The notes under the pieces were generated by a model that worked only from the letters and a program-made list of their open reading frames with translations, did no database searches and was not told the origin of the DNA. A stretch of DNA of 45,172 bases from Hyphomicrobiaceae bacterium (GTDB lineage Bacteria > Pseudomonadota > Alphaproteobacteria > Rhizobiales > Hyphomicrobiaceae). The position numbers and the translations under genes were made by a program. The stretch lies in NCBI GenBank assembly GCA_002919265.1, contig PKEY01000113.1, forward strand, positions 1-45,172, written 5' to 3'. Shown here one piece after another: positions 1 to 9,292 of the stretch. Every line of letters starts with the position of its first letter. The first letter of the stretch is position 1.

Positions 1-977
1 AGCTGCTCACGACGCGGGCGATCTCTGGGCACCAGCAAGGCCCGTTTATCAAACGAAATAATTTCGCAGAACGTATTGTAGCCACCCATGCTGACGATTC
101 CCCGCGCGTCTCTCATTAGCGGCTCGATCTGTCTTTCGAAATCGCTGACAATGATATTCTGCAGGTGGCTTGCCCGATATCTAATCTCTCGCCGCTCATC
201 TTTCGGCATAAAAGGGCCGAGAATCATGAATAGCGGAAAGTCAAGATTCTTATCGTGCTCTCTTGCGGCAAGCACCTGCCGCATAAGCGAACCACCGTCC
301 CCTCCTCCCCCGGCCGTCACCAAGATATATTCTTGGTGACCTCTCCCTGAATTGCACCGAAAGTTACCTGGACAGCTGCGCCGAAGGTGACCTGCAAACA
401 CAATCCGGCTTCTGACCCTAGGCGGAACATCCAGCCCCACCAAGGGATCCCAAAAACCCTTACTGCCATATATCCAAATCGCGTCGTAGAACTCCTGTAT
501 TTTTTGGATAGCATCTGCGCGCTGCCACTCAATTCTGACTTGCTCTGGCGCATCCAACACCTCCCGCAGACCGAGTACGATCAATGTACCCCGCGTCTTC
601 AGTAATGGAAGCGTCTCCTCAAGCTCACCTCGCAAGCCCAATGGTTCCTTATCAACGATGAAAATGTGGGGGCGAAAGCGCTCCGCTGTTTCCCGAATAA
701 TCGCCCCACGCATCGCGAGCGTATCAGCCAAATCAATATGGCCCGCCAGAGAGGTATAGTCGCCGTTCTGAAGCTTAATAACGCTGGGAATCCTTATGAG
801 ATCGACCCTCGCCCTCAGGTCGAAGGCTCTGGCTATCGACGACCCGGAGATGATCAACACCTGAAGCTTCTTGAAGCGATCAACCAACGCATGGGCGATC
901 TCCCGACATCGACGCAGATGACCCAGCCCGAACGTATCGTGGCTGTACATCAATACACGCGCAGACTCTTGCGACAT
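1..977 (-). CDS. Predicted glycosyltransferase (COG4671-like), C-terminus cut by window edge
   Basis: An open frame runs without a stop from an ATG at 977 to the left edge (325 codons visible). The N-terminus reads RVLMYSHDTFGLGHLRRC, typical of the predicted MurG-like glycosyltransferases of COG4671. Near residues 221-228 there is a glycine-rich TAGGGGDG segment that opens the second Rossmann domain. Around residues 297-305 the SMGGYNTFCE motif matches the nucleotide-sugar binding site of GT-B enzymes. The family is usually somewhat under 400 residues, so roughly the last 70 are outside the window. An in-frame TAG lies three codons upstream of the ATG, which fixes the start; no strong ribosome binding site is visible. 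The family transfers sugars from nucleotide donors, but acceptor and product are unknown. It follows the ABC transporter genes on the same strand after 138 bases and could be co-transcribed. The fold assignment is firm; the function is inferred. Confidence 0.82.
   Translation of the reverse strand, partial: MSQESARVLMYSHDTFGLGHLRRCREIAHALVDRFKKLQVLIISGSSIARAFDLRARVDLIRIPSVIKLQNGDYTSLAGHIDLADTLAMRGAIIRETAERFRPHIFIVDKEPLGLRGELEETLPLLKTRGTLIVLGLREVLDAPEQVRIEWQRADAIQKIQEFYDAIWIYGSKGFWDPLVGLDVPPRVRSRIVFAGHLRRSCPGNFRCNSGRGHQEYILVTAGGGGDGGSLMRQVLAAREHDKNLDFPLFMILGPFMPKDERREIRYRASHLQNIIVSDFERQIEPLMRDARGIVSMGGYNTFCEIISFDKRALLVPRDRPRREQ
316..340. repeat. Perfect 10-bp inverted repeat with 5-base loop inside the glycosyltransferase gene
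   Basis: The arms GTCACCAAGA and TCTTGGTGAC flank TATAT. The element lies in the coding sequence just before the glycine-rich loop codons, next to two imperfect 24-base tandem units at 347-394 (16 of 24 bases identical). It could form a hairpin in mRNA or be the footprint of a small insertion in the interdomain linker. Confidence 0.6.
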
Positions 978-1115
978 CCGGGCCTACAAAGCTTCGCTCC
1001 ACGCTGACCGGAACCATGAACGCTTCTCAGCCCCTGTCGTTCCTTGCTCCGGCTAAACAAACCACCAGAGTGTTAACATTCCTATCATCCGTTTTAGTTT
1101 CAGGACAGGTGTGAT

Positions 1116-2294
1116 CTACTTGTACGGATCGGCAGCATCCCTCAGACCATCGCCGAGAAAATTGAAGGCCAAAACAACCAAGATGACTGGGATGGCGGGT
1201 GTCAAAAGCCAAGGGTAAAGCGCGACTATATTGATATTTTGGGCTTCTGTGAGCATCACCCCCCAACTTGTGATCGGCGGACGTAAACCCAGACCCAGAA
1301 AACTCAGAGCCGTCTCCCCCAAAATCATGCTCGGAATTGCCAAGGTCGCGCTAGCAATAAGATGACTCATAAATCCGGGCACTAGATGCCGGGAGATAAT
1401 GCGGTACGGGCTGGCACCCATAAGCTGGGCCGCCAGAACATAATCTTCCTCTCGAAGAGAAAGCAACTTTGACCTGACAGCGCGCGCTAAACCGGTCCAC
1501 TCGACCAGCCCCAAGATAACGGTAATTCCGAAATAAACGACGATCGGACTCCACGTCACTGGCATGATAGCTGCTAGGGCCAGCCATAGAGGGATAGTTG
1601 GAAGAGACTGCAAAACCTCAATAATTCGTTGCACAACCAGATCCACTAGCCCGCCGTAGTATCCTGCCAATCCGCCGAAGATTAGTCCTAGCAAAAATGT
1701 GATGGCTACCCCAAGCAGACCAATCGTCAACGAAACGCGAGCTCCATAGATAATACGGGATAAGACGTCCCTCCCCAGGCGATCAGTTCCTAGTAGGAAT
1801 AGCGTTCCTCCTTCAGCCGGACAGAAAAGATGCACATCGCTCTTCCAGACGCCCCAAAATTCATATGTATCCGCGCGGCATAAGAATCGAACTGGATGGA
1901 TCTGCGAGAGGATAGGTGTGTATTCACGTTTCAGTGTCTCCATATTCAGGGAATAGTTCAGACCATAAACGAAAGGGCCGACAAACCTTCCCTCGTGAAA
2001 TAGATGAATAGCTTGCGGGGGCGCGTACAAGTAGTCGATGTTCCGGGTTTGATAATGATATGGAGCTAGAACTTCGCAAAACAGAATACTAATATAGAGA
2101 ACAGCGAGAAACAGGCCCGAAACAACAGCCGCCCGATGCCTCCGAAATTTCCACCACATTAGGCGCAATTGCGACGCCAAATACACGCGTTCTTGTGCTG
2201 GAGAAAGCCGTTCTATCGAGCTCGGGTCGAAAGGTTTGTCTGAAACACAGTGCCTTAGCTCGGCGCCTGGCGGTGGTAATGGAGAGCTTGTCAT
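1116..2294 (-). CDS. ABC transporter permease, OppC/YejE type
   Basis: This is the second inner-membrane permease of an oligopeptide-type importer, 392 residues. An N-terminal cytoplasmic stretch and one transmembrane segment are followed by a large periplasmic insertion (about residues 75-175). The transmembrane core has the binding-protein-dependent signature with the coupling helix, seen as the EDYVLAAQLMGAS region. The C-terminus LAFNFLGDGLRDAADP is the classical OppC/DppC ending. The ATG start overlaps the stop of the upstream permease by four bases (ATGA, 2291-2294), which implies translational coupling. The long periplasmic insertion resembles YejE-like permeases more than DppC. Substrate is not deducible; peptides or peptide-like compounds are likely. 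Confidence 0.9.
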   Translation of the reverse strand: MTSSPLPPPGAELRHCVSDKPFDPSSIERLSPAQERVYLASQLRLMWWKFRRHRAAVVSGLFLAVLYISILFCEVLAPYHYQTRNIDYLYAPPQAIHLFHEGRFVGPFVYGLNYSLNMETLKREYTPILSQIHPVRFLCRADTYEFWGVWKSDVHLFCPAEGGTLFLLGTDRLGRDVLSRIIYGARVSLTIGLLGVAITFLLGLIFGGLAGYYGGLVDLVVQRIIEVLQSLPTIPLWLALAAIMPVTWSPIVVYFGITVILGLVEWTGLARAVRSKLLSLREEDYVLAAQLMGASPYRIISRHLVPGFMSHLIASATLAIPSMILGETALSFLGLGLRPPITSWGVMLTEAQNINIVALYPWLLTPAIPVILVVLAFNFLGDGLRDAADPYK

Positions 2295-3289
2295 CGCACG
2301 CTCTCGCCTTGTAGACGAATTCGAGGGTCAAGAGCAGCCAGGGCGATATCGGATATCAGAACTCCGATAACGGTTAAAAAGGCCAAAAACATTAAGAAGG
2401 AACCTGCCAGATACATGTCCTGGCTCTGCAACGCCTTGATAAGCAGAGGACCAGTGGTCTCCAGGGACAGCACTATCGCTACAATTTCGGCACCGGAGAC
2501 GATCTCAGGCAGGATACCTCCAATACTGCCGACGAAGAAATTCAGCGATGACCGAAGCGGATACTTGACCAGGGCTTTAAAAGGATGCAGCCCCTTCGCC
2601 TTTGCCGTGATCGTATACTGTTTTTGCAATTCATCTAGAAGGTTCGCCCGGACTCGACGGATCATGCTGGCGGTTCCGCTGAGGCCAATCACAGTCACAG
2701 GAATCCATATGTGCGATAGAATCGACCTAAACTTGGCCCAACTCATTGGCTGTCCGATATACTCCGGTGCCATCAAATGTCCGATTGAGGTTCCGAACCC
2801 AACGTTTGCCAGGTACATGAGGATGAGAGCTAGCAAGAAGTTCGGTATCGCGATGCCCAGGAGACCGAAGAAGGTAAGGCCGTAATCTCCCCAGCTATAC
2901 TGGTGTGTAGCGGAATAGATTCCGATAGGAAACGCAATGAGCCACGTGAGCAAAATGGTTGCAAACGATACCAATATCGTCAGGAAGATTCGACTTCCAA
3001 CAAGATCCGTCACCGGCATCTGATATTCGAATGAGTAGCCAAAATCTCCCTGCAACATGCCCCCAACCCACATGAAGTACCGTTCTACCGGACTTTTGTC
3101 GAAACCATATTCGCGGCGGAGAAATTCAATCTTCGCCTTGTCAACACCTTCGCCTTGCGCTTGCAGCTCGGCCATATAACTTTCGAAGTAATCCCCGGGT
3201 GGAAGCTCCATGATTGTAAAAACCAACGCGCTTGTCAGAAAAAGCGTTGGTATCATGAGACAAATGCGTCTAATGATATATAAAAGCAT
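2291..3289 (-). CDS. ABC transporter permease, OppB/YejB type
   Basis: This 332-residue inner-membrane protein starts MLLYIIRRICLMIPTLFLTS, the standard OppB/DppB N-terminal helix. It has about six hydrophobic segments and the EAA-like coupling loop around YTITAKAKGL. It ends with IALAALDPRIR, as OppB proteins do. It would form the translocation pore with the permease encoded immediately downstream, whose start codon overlaps this stop. The binding-protein gene ends 11 bases upstream, so the genes form one operon. Substrate unknown; the family takes up oligopeptides, dipeptides, nickel or microcin-like compounds. Confidence 0.92.
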   Translation of the reverse strand: MLLYIIRRICLMIPTLFLTSALVFTIMELPPGDYFESYMAELQAQGEGVDKAKIEFLRREYGFDKSPVERYFMWVGGMLQGDFGYSFEYQMPVTDLVGSRIFLTILVSFATILLTWLIAFPIGIYSATHQYSWGDYGLTFFGLLGIAIPNFLLALILMYLANVGFGTSIGHLMAPEYIGQPMSWAKFRSILSHIWIPVTVIGLSGTASMIRRVRANLLDELQKQYTITAKAKGLHPFKALVKYPLRSSLNFFVGSIGGILPEIVSGAEIVAIVLSLETTGPLLIKALQSQDMYLAGSFLMFLAFLTVIGVLISDIALAALDPRIRLQGESVR

Positions 3290-3300
3290 GCTGCCGCCGT

Positions 3301-5235
3301 CTACGAACCTCGGCTTCGAAACCAGAAGGTATCTGGCATATAACGGCCAAAGTATCCGCCGGGCTCAAATGCCCATATACCCTTCTCCGGGACGTTCACG
3401 AGATCTTTTGACACGACCAAGGGCTGCTGGGTGCTGTTCACTGTCCCAATCGTAAAGACCTGATCTGCATGGATCTGCAGCATCTCGTGCCACACTGCTT
3501 CACGCTCCCAGCGAGAGTCCGAACTATTCCATTTTTCATACAGCTCGGCTAGCCGACGAACCTCCGTCAGACTTGGTTCCTCTCCTACCTTGCCCTTCTC
3601 TTCGAAATACTGGCCCCACCTCGGCCATTGAAGTTGCGCTTGAGACGTTGGAGCAAGTTCATGAGGCCTCATGTCAGCCGTAGCAATAGCGTTATCGAAA
3701 CCACCCCATACAGACATCAACGTCTGACCTGCGTAGACGCGCTTCCGAAAAAGATCCCGCTGAGTTGGACGCGCATAGATCTTTATGCCGACCTTGAGCA
3801 AAGTATCACGGATCAGTGAAAGAACGTCCGTCTGTTCTGTGCTCTCACCGGCTGTCTCAATAATGAGTTCAGCACGACGGCCGTCGGGCAACAGACGAAT
3901 GCCATCGCCTGCTTTTTTTCCAAGACCCACTTCGTCTAGTAGTCTGTTCGCCAGATCTATGTCGAACTCGCTCCAGGCCCTAGCGTACTCGGGCTTGTAA
4001 AGCGGGCTTTGTCTTAGCATTGTGTTGGCGCTCTCGCGCGCGAGCCCATAGAATATAACCTGATTGATCTCCCTTCGATTGATAGCAAGCGAAAGCGCAC
4101 GGCGGAAGCGTACGTCCTGAAATAGCTTCCGCCAGACCGGATCCTGAGTATTCAAGTTCGGATAAATCGCAAATCTGGAGCCTTCCCCCCTCTCCCACAG
4201 GTAGACTTTGATTCTGCCTCTCTTTTCCGCGTTTTTCAGAAACGTGTAGTCGTCGAACCGGATGTAACGCGCCTGCAGGTCGGCCTCACCCGAGCCGGCT
4301 TGTGCTGCTACCAATGCATTTGAACCGATATTGAGGACAACCTCATCAATGTACGGAAGCTGGTGCCCGGTTGTATCAATCCGATGAAAAAACGGATTAC
4401 GCTTAAAGACGAACCGAGTGCTGGGCGGCTCAGTGGAATTGCACCACGGCTCGAGAGAAGGAAGATGGGGATTCTCCGGGCGATACATGCGCCCTTTTCG
4501 TTCGTGAAGGGCACTCCAGCTGCGAACTCGAGCTGCGCTAATTTTTTTCTTTAAATCATCGGGATTTGCATACTTCGGATGAAACTGTTTGAGGTAATGG
4601 CTCGGAGCAAAGATGTATAGGGGTAACGCACCAGCAAGCGCGGGGATGAATGCCGGGTTAGGTGCATGCCACGTGTAACGAATAGTCCACTTGTCCAGTA
4701 CTTCGAAATGAGGCGGTTTGCCATCGACCAGCATTTCGGTGGGAGGGCCGGTTGGGAAGAGCTCAGGATTGTTGGCCATATCTTCCCAAAAATACCTGAA
4801 ATCTTCGGACGTAAAGGGCTTACCATCAGACCAGCGATGCTCCTTTCTTAATCTGAACGTAAATATGCGACCTTCCTCAACCGCAAAGTCTTCCAGAATA
4901 TCGGGAACGAAATTCAGGTTTTCATCGTAGCCAATTAACCTGGAATAGCCGTAGACAACCATCATACGGATGTCTTTTGGATCCCCCATCAACATACGTA
5001 GACGACCGCCATATTGGCCTGACACCCGCCCCATACTTTTCAAATCTATTACGCGAGGATTCTCTGGAACTCTCTCGGCTACCGGCAGCAAACGCCCCTG
5101 CGCTACCTCTTCCTTAAAGTAAGGAGGTTCGATCAACGTACTAGCATTCGCAAAACAGGCAGCCAAGATCGAGACAGGGACGACGAGGAGACCTGTGACG
5201 AAGCCTTTGGTGGATGTGCCTCGAGAATAACCCAT
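3301..5235 (-). CDS. ABC transporter periplasmic binding protein, family 5 (oligopeptide-like)
   Basis: The protein has 644 residues, at the long end for SBP_bac_5 proteins. A hydrophobic signal segment (about residues 12-32) ends in ILAACFANAS. LAAC fits a lipobox, so it may be a lipoprotein, although cleavage after ANA by signal peptidase I is also possible. The body shows the family signature: LIGYDENLNFVPDILEDF near the start, RLRKEHRWSDGKPFTSEDF, and RFRRALSLAINRREINQVIF in the middle. It captures the substrate in the periplasm for the two downstream permeases. The ATPase gene lies 27 bases upstream on the same strand. Long binding proteins with this architecture occur with YejABEF-like systems; the real ligand is unknown. 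Confidence 0.9.
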   Translation of the reverse strand: MGYSRGTSTKGFVTGLLVVPVSILAACFANASTLIEPPYFKEEVAQGRLLPVAERVPENPRVIDLKSMGRVSGQYGGRLRMLMGDPKDIRMMVVYGYSRLIGYDENLNFVPDILEDFAVEEGRIFTFRLRKEHRWSDGKPFTSEDFRYFWEDMANNPELFPTGPPTEMLVDGKPPHFEVLDKWTIRYTWHAPNPAFIPALAGALPLYIFAPSHYLKQFHPKYANPDDLKKKISAARVRSWSALHERKGRMYRPENPHLPSLEPWCNSTEPPSTRFVFKRNPFFHRIDTTGHQLPYIDEVVLNIGSNALVAAQAGSGEADLQARYIRFDDYTFLKNAEKRGRIKVYLWERGEGSRFAIYPNLNTQDPVWRKLFQDVRFRRALSLAINRREINQVIFYGLARESANTMLRQSPLYKPEYARAWSEFDIDLANRLLDEVGLGKKAGDGIRLLPDGRRAELIIETAGESTEQTDVLSLIRDTLLKVGIKIYARPTQRDLFRKRVYAGQTLMSVWGGFDNAIATADMRPHELAPTSQAQLQWPRWGQYFEEKGKVGEEPSLTEVRRLAELYEKWNSSDSRWEREAVWHEMLQIHADQVFTIGTVNSTQQPLVVSKDLVNVPEKGIWAFEPGGYFGRYMPDTFWFRSRGS

Positions 5236-5262
5236 TTAATTGATGCGACCTTTGCTTACTAC

Positions 5263-7221
5263 CTAACTCGCCCAAAGTTCCCGCGGATTTGCATTTGGGT
5301 TCGCTAGCACACGGTGGCCTTCGCCCAACTCTATATATTGGAGAGGCGTTCCGCCATTCACGTATCGAAACTGCGGGGCCCAACTTGACTCATCGGAGGC
5401 CGATCTGGCGGTGAATAGACGAAAATTGAGCGGTCGATCCAAATCGGGATAGGGTACCGCGTTTAGTAACGCGCGTGTATAGGGATGAACAGGTTTGCGA
5501 AAAAGTGTCTCCCGTGGTGCGATCTCAACAATCTTGCCGTGCGCCATGACAGCAATGCGATCCGCAATGTAATCCACCACTGCGAGGTTGTGAGAGATGA
5601 AAAGGTAGGTAAGGCCTAATTCTCTCTTGAGATCCTTAAGGAGGTTCAGAATCTGGGCTTGAACGGAAACATCGAGTGCTGACACCGGTTCATCAAGGAT
5701 CAACATATCAGGATCGAGCGCAAGCGCGCGGGCAATTCCTATCCGTTGCCGCTGGCCACCAGAGAAACTGTGTGGGTACCGATTGAGAAAACGTGGATCA
5801 AGACCAACCGCTTCCATCAACTCCATGCAGCGCTCAACCTGCTCACGTGCAGTGCCGCGATTGTGAATCTGCAGAGGCTCTCGCAGAATATTTAAAACGG
5901 TCATGCGAGGTGAAAGCGAGCTAACAGGATCTTGGAAAACCATTTGAATTCTGGATCTGAACGATTTTAGTTTTGTCCCCTCCAACGCGAGAACATCGAT
6001 AAGTTCTCCTTCCGGAGATCGATACGCAATCGAGCCTGAATCGGGCCTGATTGCCCGCATCAGCATCTTGGCCAAGGTTGTTTTCCCACATCCCGACTCA
6101 CCAACCAATCCGAGGCATTCACCGCGATTAACATCGAGGCTTACACCATCAATTGCTGTCAGTGCCTCACGACTTGTATCCGAGAAGAAACTCCTTCGCC
6201 GAGTAGTGTAGCGCTTTTGAAGGTCCCGTGCCGATATAAGCGGTATGCCTCTGTCGGTAATTCTTCTTGAAACCGGTGATTGTCTTTTAAGCAAATCCGG
6301 CTTCCCTACTTCCCGTATTGCGACAAGACGTTCACCAGGCTTCATATCGAAATGGGGGACGGCGCGGAGAAGTGCCTTGAGGTAGGGATGCTGGGGCGAT
6401 CGGAAAATGCTTTCTACAGGCCCGACCTCCATTATTTCACCATGGTAAATGACGATAACCTCGTCAGCCATATTGGCCACCACCCCGAGGTCATGGGTGA
6501 TGAGCAGCATCCCCATATTGTATTTTTTTTGCAGATCCTTGAGAAGGCTCAACACCTGAGCCTGAATAGTCACGTCCAGCGCGGTTGTTGGTTCATCGGC
6601 GATCAACAGCGCTGGCCGGCACATGAGGGCCATCGCAATCATTGCACGCTGGCGCAGCCCACCGGAAAGCTCGAACGGATACATATCGAATGCTCGCTTC
6701 GGATCAGGAAATCCAACGAGCTTCAGCATTTCTTCGGTTCTTGATCTAGCTTCTCGAGAGCTCACGCGAAAGTGCGTCGTCAATGCTTCGGAGATCTGGT
6801 TCCCAATCGTGTGAAGCGGGCCCAAGGAGGTCATTGGCTCCTGAAAGATCATTGACATGTCCCTTCCGCGGAGCGCGCGGAACCTGGCCCCGTCTGGATC
6901 GAGCGCAGCGAGGTCGACTTGCCCTGTTTCGTCACCTAGGTCGAAAAGAATCCGGCCTCCAGTGACAGCTCCAGCCTTCGGCAAGATGCCCATGATTGCC
7001 TGAGCAATGACCGACTTGCCCGAGCCCGACTCTCCCACAAGCGCGACGACACTTCCGTGAAGGACGCGGAAACTCACACCTTTGACGACTTCGTACCAGT
7101 TTCCATGGAGCGAAAAGGAGATTTTCAGATTCTCGATACGCAACAAATCTCGCATCCCGGGCGGCATACATTTCGAGGGCCGAGTCTGGGCAAGCTGGAA
7201 ACATGGAGCCCAGATCATCAA
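5263..7221 (-). CDS. ABC transporter ATPase with two fused nucleotide-binding domains (OppD-OppF fusion, YejF-like)
   Basis: A 652-residue energy subunit with two complete ABC domains. The first has Walker A GESGSGKS, signature LSGGLRQR and Walker B LLIADEPTTALD. The second has GESGCGKT, signature FSGGQRQR and LILDEPVSALD. Each domain is followed by the oligopeptide-ABC C-terminal segment that ends with HPYLKALL or HPYTRALL. Such fusions are typical of YejF and many rhizobial peptide importers. It is the first gene of the minus-strand importer operon. The start is uncertain: TTG 7221 and ATG 7218 sit very close behind an AAGGA, while ATG 7155 gives the N-terminus MRDLLRIENLKISF expected for the family but lacks a clear ribosome binding site. 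Confidence 0.93.
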   Translation of the reverse strand: MMIWAPCFQLAQTRPSKCMPPGMRDLLRIENLKISFSLHGNWYEVVKGVSFRVLHGSVVALVGESGSGKSVIAQAIMGILPKAGAVTGGRILFDLGDETGQVDLAALDPDGARFRALRGRDMSMIFQEPMTSLGPLHTIGNQISEALTTHFRVSSREARSRTEEMLKLVGFPDPKRAFDMYPFELSGGLRQRAMIAMALMCRPALLIADEPTTALDVTIQAQVLSLLKDLQKKYNMGMLLITHDLGVVANMADEVIVIYHGEIMEVGPVESIFRSPQHPYLKALLRAVPHFDMKPGERLVAIREVGKPDLLKRQSPVSRRITDRGIPLISARDLQKRYTTRRRSFFSDTSREALTAIDGVSLDVNRGECLGLVGESGCGKTTLAKMLMRAIRPDSGSIAYRSPEGELIDVLALEGTKLKSFRSRIQMVFQDPVSSLSPRMTVLNILREPLQIHNRGTAREQVERCMELMEAVGLDPRFLNRYPHSFSGGQRQRIGIARALALDPDMLILDEPVSALDVSVQAQILNLLKDLKRELGLTYLFISHNLAVVDYIADRIAVMAHGKIVEIAPRETLFRKPVHPYTRALLNAVPYPDLDRPLNFRLFTARSASDESSWAPQFRYVNGGTPLQYIELGEGHRVLANPNANPRELWAS

Positions 7222-7435
7222 TCCTTATGACTCGGCTCGGGCCCGCAGATCACCCTTCAAGCGTCCATAAACGCGCTGGCAGCTTATGCGAACCGCGCGA
7301 CCATTTCACCACATCTAAGCCGGGATGGGAGGTGAGAATCAAGCCTTTGTAGATCTTAAGTTTACGGCGGCCATCAGATCTATTGTGACCGCCGCAACTG
7401 GTTTGCTCGACGTTATTGGCTTGCGGGAGCCAGCG

Positions 7436-8716
7436 TTACTTCTGGCGCCGCCCTGCCCACCGATCTTGAGCCGCCTTCCAGCCGATCACTATTGGCAAAA
7501 ACCATGGGCGCCCACTGTAGAAGGGGATTGCCGGCGGCGGCCGAAAATCCAGTGCCGATGAGCCATCTTGTTCCCCAAGGATTTGCAAAGCCGCTTTACG
7601 TCCTGCCCAGTTTGCCCAAACAACCCCCGAACCGCAGTAACCAGCAGCGTATCGAATGCCCCTCCGCGAGAATATTCGCGGGACCATATCGCGATTCATA
7701 GCGACTTGGCCGTACCAGCTATGGGTTACCTCAACGCCATCAAGTTCCGGGAAAATCCCAGAAAGGGCACGGCGCAGGTTACTGACGGCCGACTGTGGAT
7801 CATTGGCTACGTCCCGCCCGCCTAGCAGTATCCTCGTCCCATCAGGAGAGGGTCTGTAGTAATAATGAAGTTTCCCGGTTTCCGTGCACATCACGCCTTT
7901 CGGCATGAGTTGGCTCATCAAATTTCCGGAGAGCGGAACAGTTGCGATCATACGGCTGCGGACAGGAACAAGGCGGCGGCGCAACCAAGGATCGAAGCTA
8001 TCTGAATAGCCGTTTGTACCCGTGATCACGTAGTTGGTACGAACGCGTCCGCGCGAAGTCTCGACTTCGAAGCCGTCACTGTCGGGCTGAACTGCATTAA
8101 CGGAGGTCTCACCGTGAACTGTTGCTCCAGCCTCAAGAACAAGCCTCAGCAGCTCCCGATGTAGCTTTGCCGGATGCAACCCTCCAATGTCGAAGCGCAC
8201 GACGCCGCCATGGTAAAAGTCCGTTCCGAGAATGGAGCGCTGTTCCCTCCGCGGGATCGCATAGATTTCGATACCAATCGTTTTTTGAGTCCGCTCGGCA
8301 TCACGAGCTAGTTTGTCATAATCCGCTGGACTGGTCGCACCCGTGAATCGGCCGGTCATCGCAAAGTCGCAATCGATGCCCTCGTCACGGATGAATGAAG
8401 CGAGGTACTCCCGGGCAGCTCTTGCTTCGACCTGAATCGCCTTCGCACGTTCTTCCCCGAATTTCCTCGCTAGCTCACCGAAGCTCAGGGCTAGATTTCC
8501 ACTCGCCATGCCAGCGTTTCGGGTTGACGCTCCCTCGCCTGGGCGCATCCGATCAAATACCTGTACGGACCGCCCGGCCCGTGCCAGCGTCAATGCCGCG
8601 CTCAAGCCCGTGTACCCGGCGCCGACGATCACCACATCTGACTTCGGCAACACCGGCGCAGGGGGCAAATTGGCGAGGGGGGCATCCTCCCACCAATAGG
8701 GCTGATCTTTCAACAT
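7436..8716 (-). CDS. FAD-dependent oxidoreductase, DAO family (gamma-glutamylputrescine oxidase-like)
   Basis: A 426-residue flavoprotein. Near the N-terminus is YWWEDAP followed by the dinucleotide-binding motif VVIVGAGYTGLSAAL and an acidic residue ending the second beta strand. The C-terminus has the second FAD contact, AAGYCGSGVVWANWAGRKAA. This pattern is that of the D-amino-acid oxidase fold and resembles PuuB/OrdL-type oxidases, which oxidise amines or N-methyl amino acids with production of peroxide. ATG 8716 was chosen because AGGA lies nine bases before it; the frame stays open for 53 further codons upstream that do not look like protein of this family. The gene stands alone: 214 bases separate it from the importer operon downstream. 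Substrate is not known. Confidence 0.88.
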   Translation of the reverse strand: MLKDQPYWWEDAPLANLPPAPVLPKSDVVIVGAGYTGLSAALTLARAGRSVQVFDRMRPGEGASTRNAGMASGNLALSFGELARKFGEERAKAIQVEARAAREYLASFIRDEGIDCDFAMTGRFTGATSPADYDKLARDAERTQKTIGIEIYAIPRREQRSILGTDFYHGGVVRFDIGGLHPAKLHRELLRLVLEAGATVHGETSVNAVQPDSDGFEVETSRGRVRTNYVITGTNGYSDSFDPWLRRRLVPVRSRMIATVPLSGNLMSQLMPKGVMCTETGKLHYYYRPSPDGTRILLGGRDVANDPQSAVSNLRRALSGIFPELDGVEVTHSWYGQVAMNRDMVPRIFSRRGIRYAAGYCGSGVVWANWAGRKAALQILGEQDGSSALDFRPPPAIPFYSGRPWFLPIVIGWKAAQDRWAGRRQK

Positions 8717-9292
8717 GTTGAGAATCCTAAAGATGTGCCAACGAACCGAGCGGCAGAGTGCCGTAACGCTTGCGAAAATGTCCAGTGAGGTGCGACGGAT
8801 GCTCGCTGACGGTGTGCGCAATGGGCATTGCTCACGTGCCGTGGGAGCAATTCTGTACCGGCCCGTGGGGCACACGATAGGGGCAATGAATTGAACCTGG
8901 CGCAGGTAAAGCCGTAAAAGGCTTCGCTTGAGGCTCAGCTCAAGTTCGCGCCCAAGACAGTTTCAGCTTAGGGGCCAACATGAAGGCCTGGCTAAGAACC
9001 TCGAATAATCACGTTCGTAAGTATAGAGAAAATTCAACGCAAAGTCGGAACCACTTGAGGCTGTTTGCGTTAGCTGGGAGCGACCGCATCAACAAACTCC
9101 CTACGCCCCCCCCCCGTGGCGAGAGATGTGGTCGGGTACAGGGGGCGCCCTCCCTCGGCGCCCCCTGTTTTTTAGCGCGGCAGACGGACAGTTCGATGGT
9201 TTGCTACGGCCTTTCGATCTCTGGTCACGCCTGGAACCTAAAATAGCCTTTTCGGTTGAACTTGCAGCCAACAGGAAACTGGGAGCCCTACG
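8717..9292. other. 576-base stretch without a supportable gene
   Basis: I see no convincing open frame. The stretch holds two small inverted repeats on the plus strand (AAGCC/GGCTT at 8909-8924 and CTTGAG/CTCAAG at 8927-8944), a run of ten C at 9106-9115 and a strong terminator at 9139-9173. It may carry the promoter of the oxidase and a small RNA (see findings). Confidence 0.5.
9139..9173 (+). terminator. Strong rho-independent terminator with no recognised gene upstream
   Basis: A perfect 11-bp stem (9139-9149 and 9157-9167, nearly all G+C) with a seven-base loop is followed by six T. It points in the plus direction. The only plus-strand sequence before it for over 2 kb is the antisense of the oxidase gene and the non-coding stretch. 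Confidence 0.85.

Noticed and set aside
8980-9246. Open frame of 88 codons in the 8.7-9.3 kb gap
   Set aside because: It runs through the terminator hairpin and has no ribosome binding site, so it is not a protein gene.
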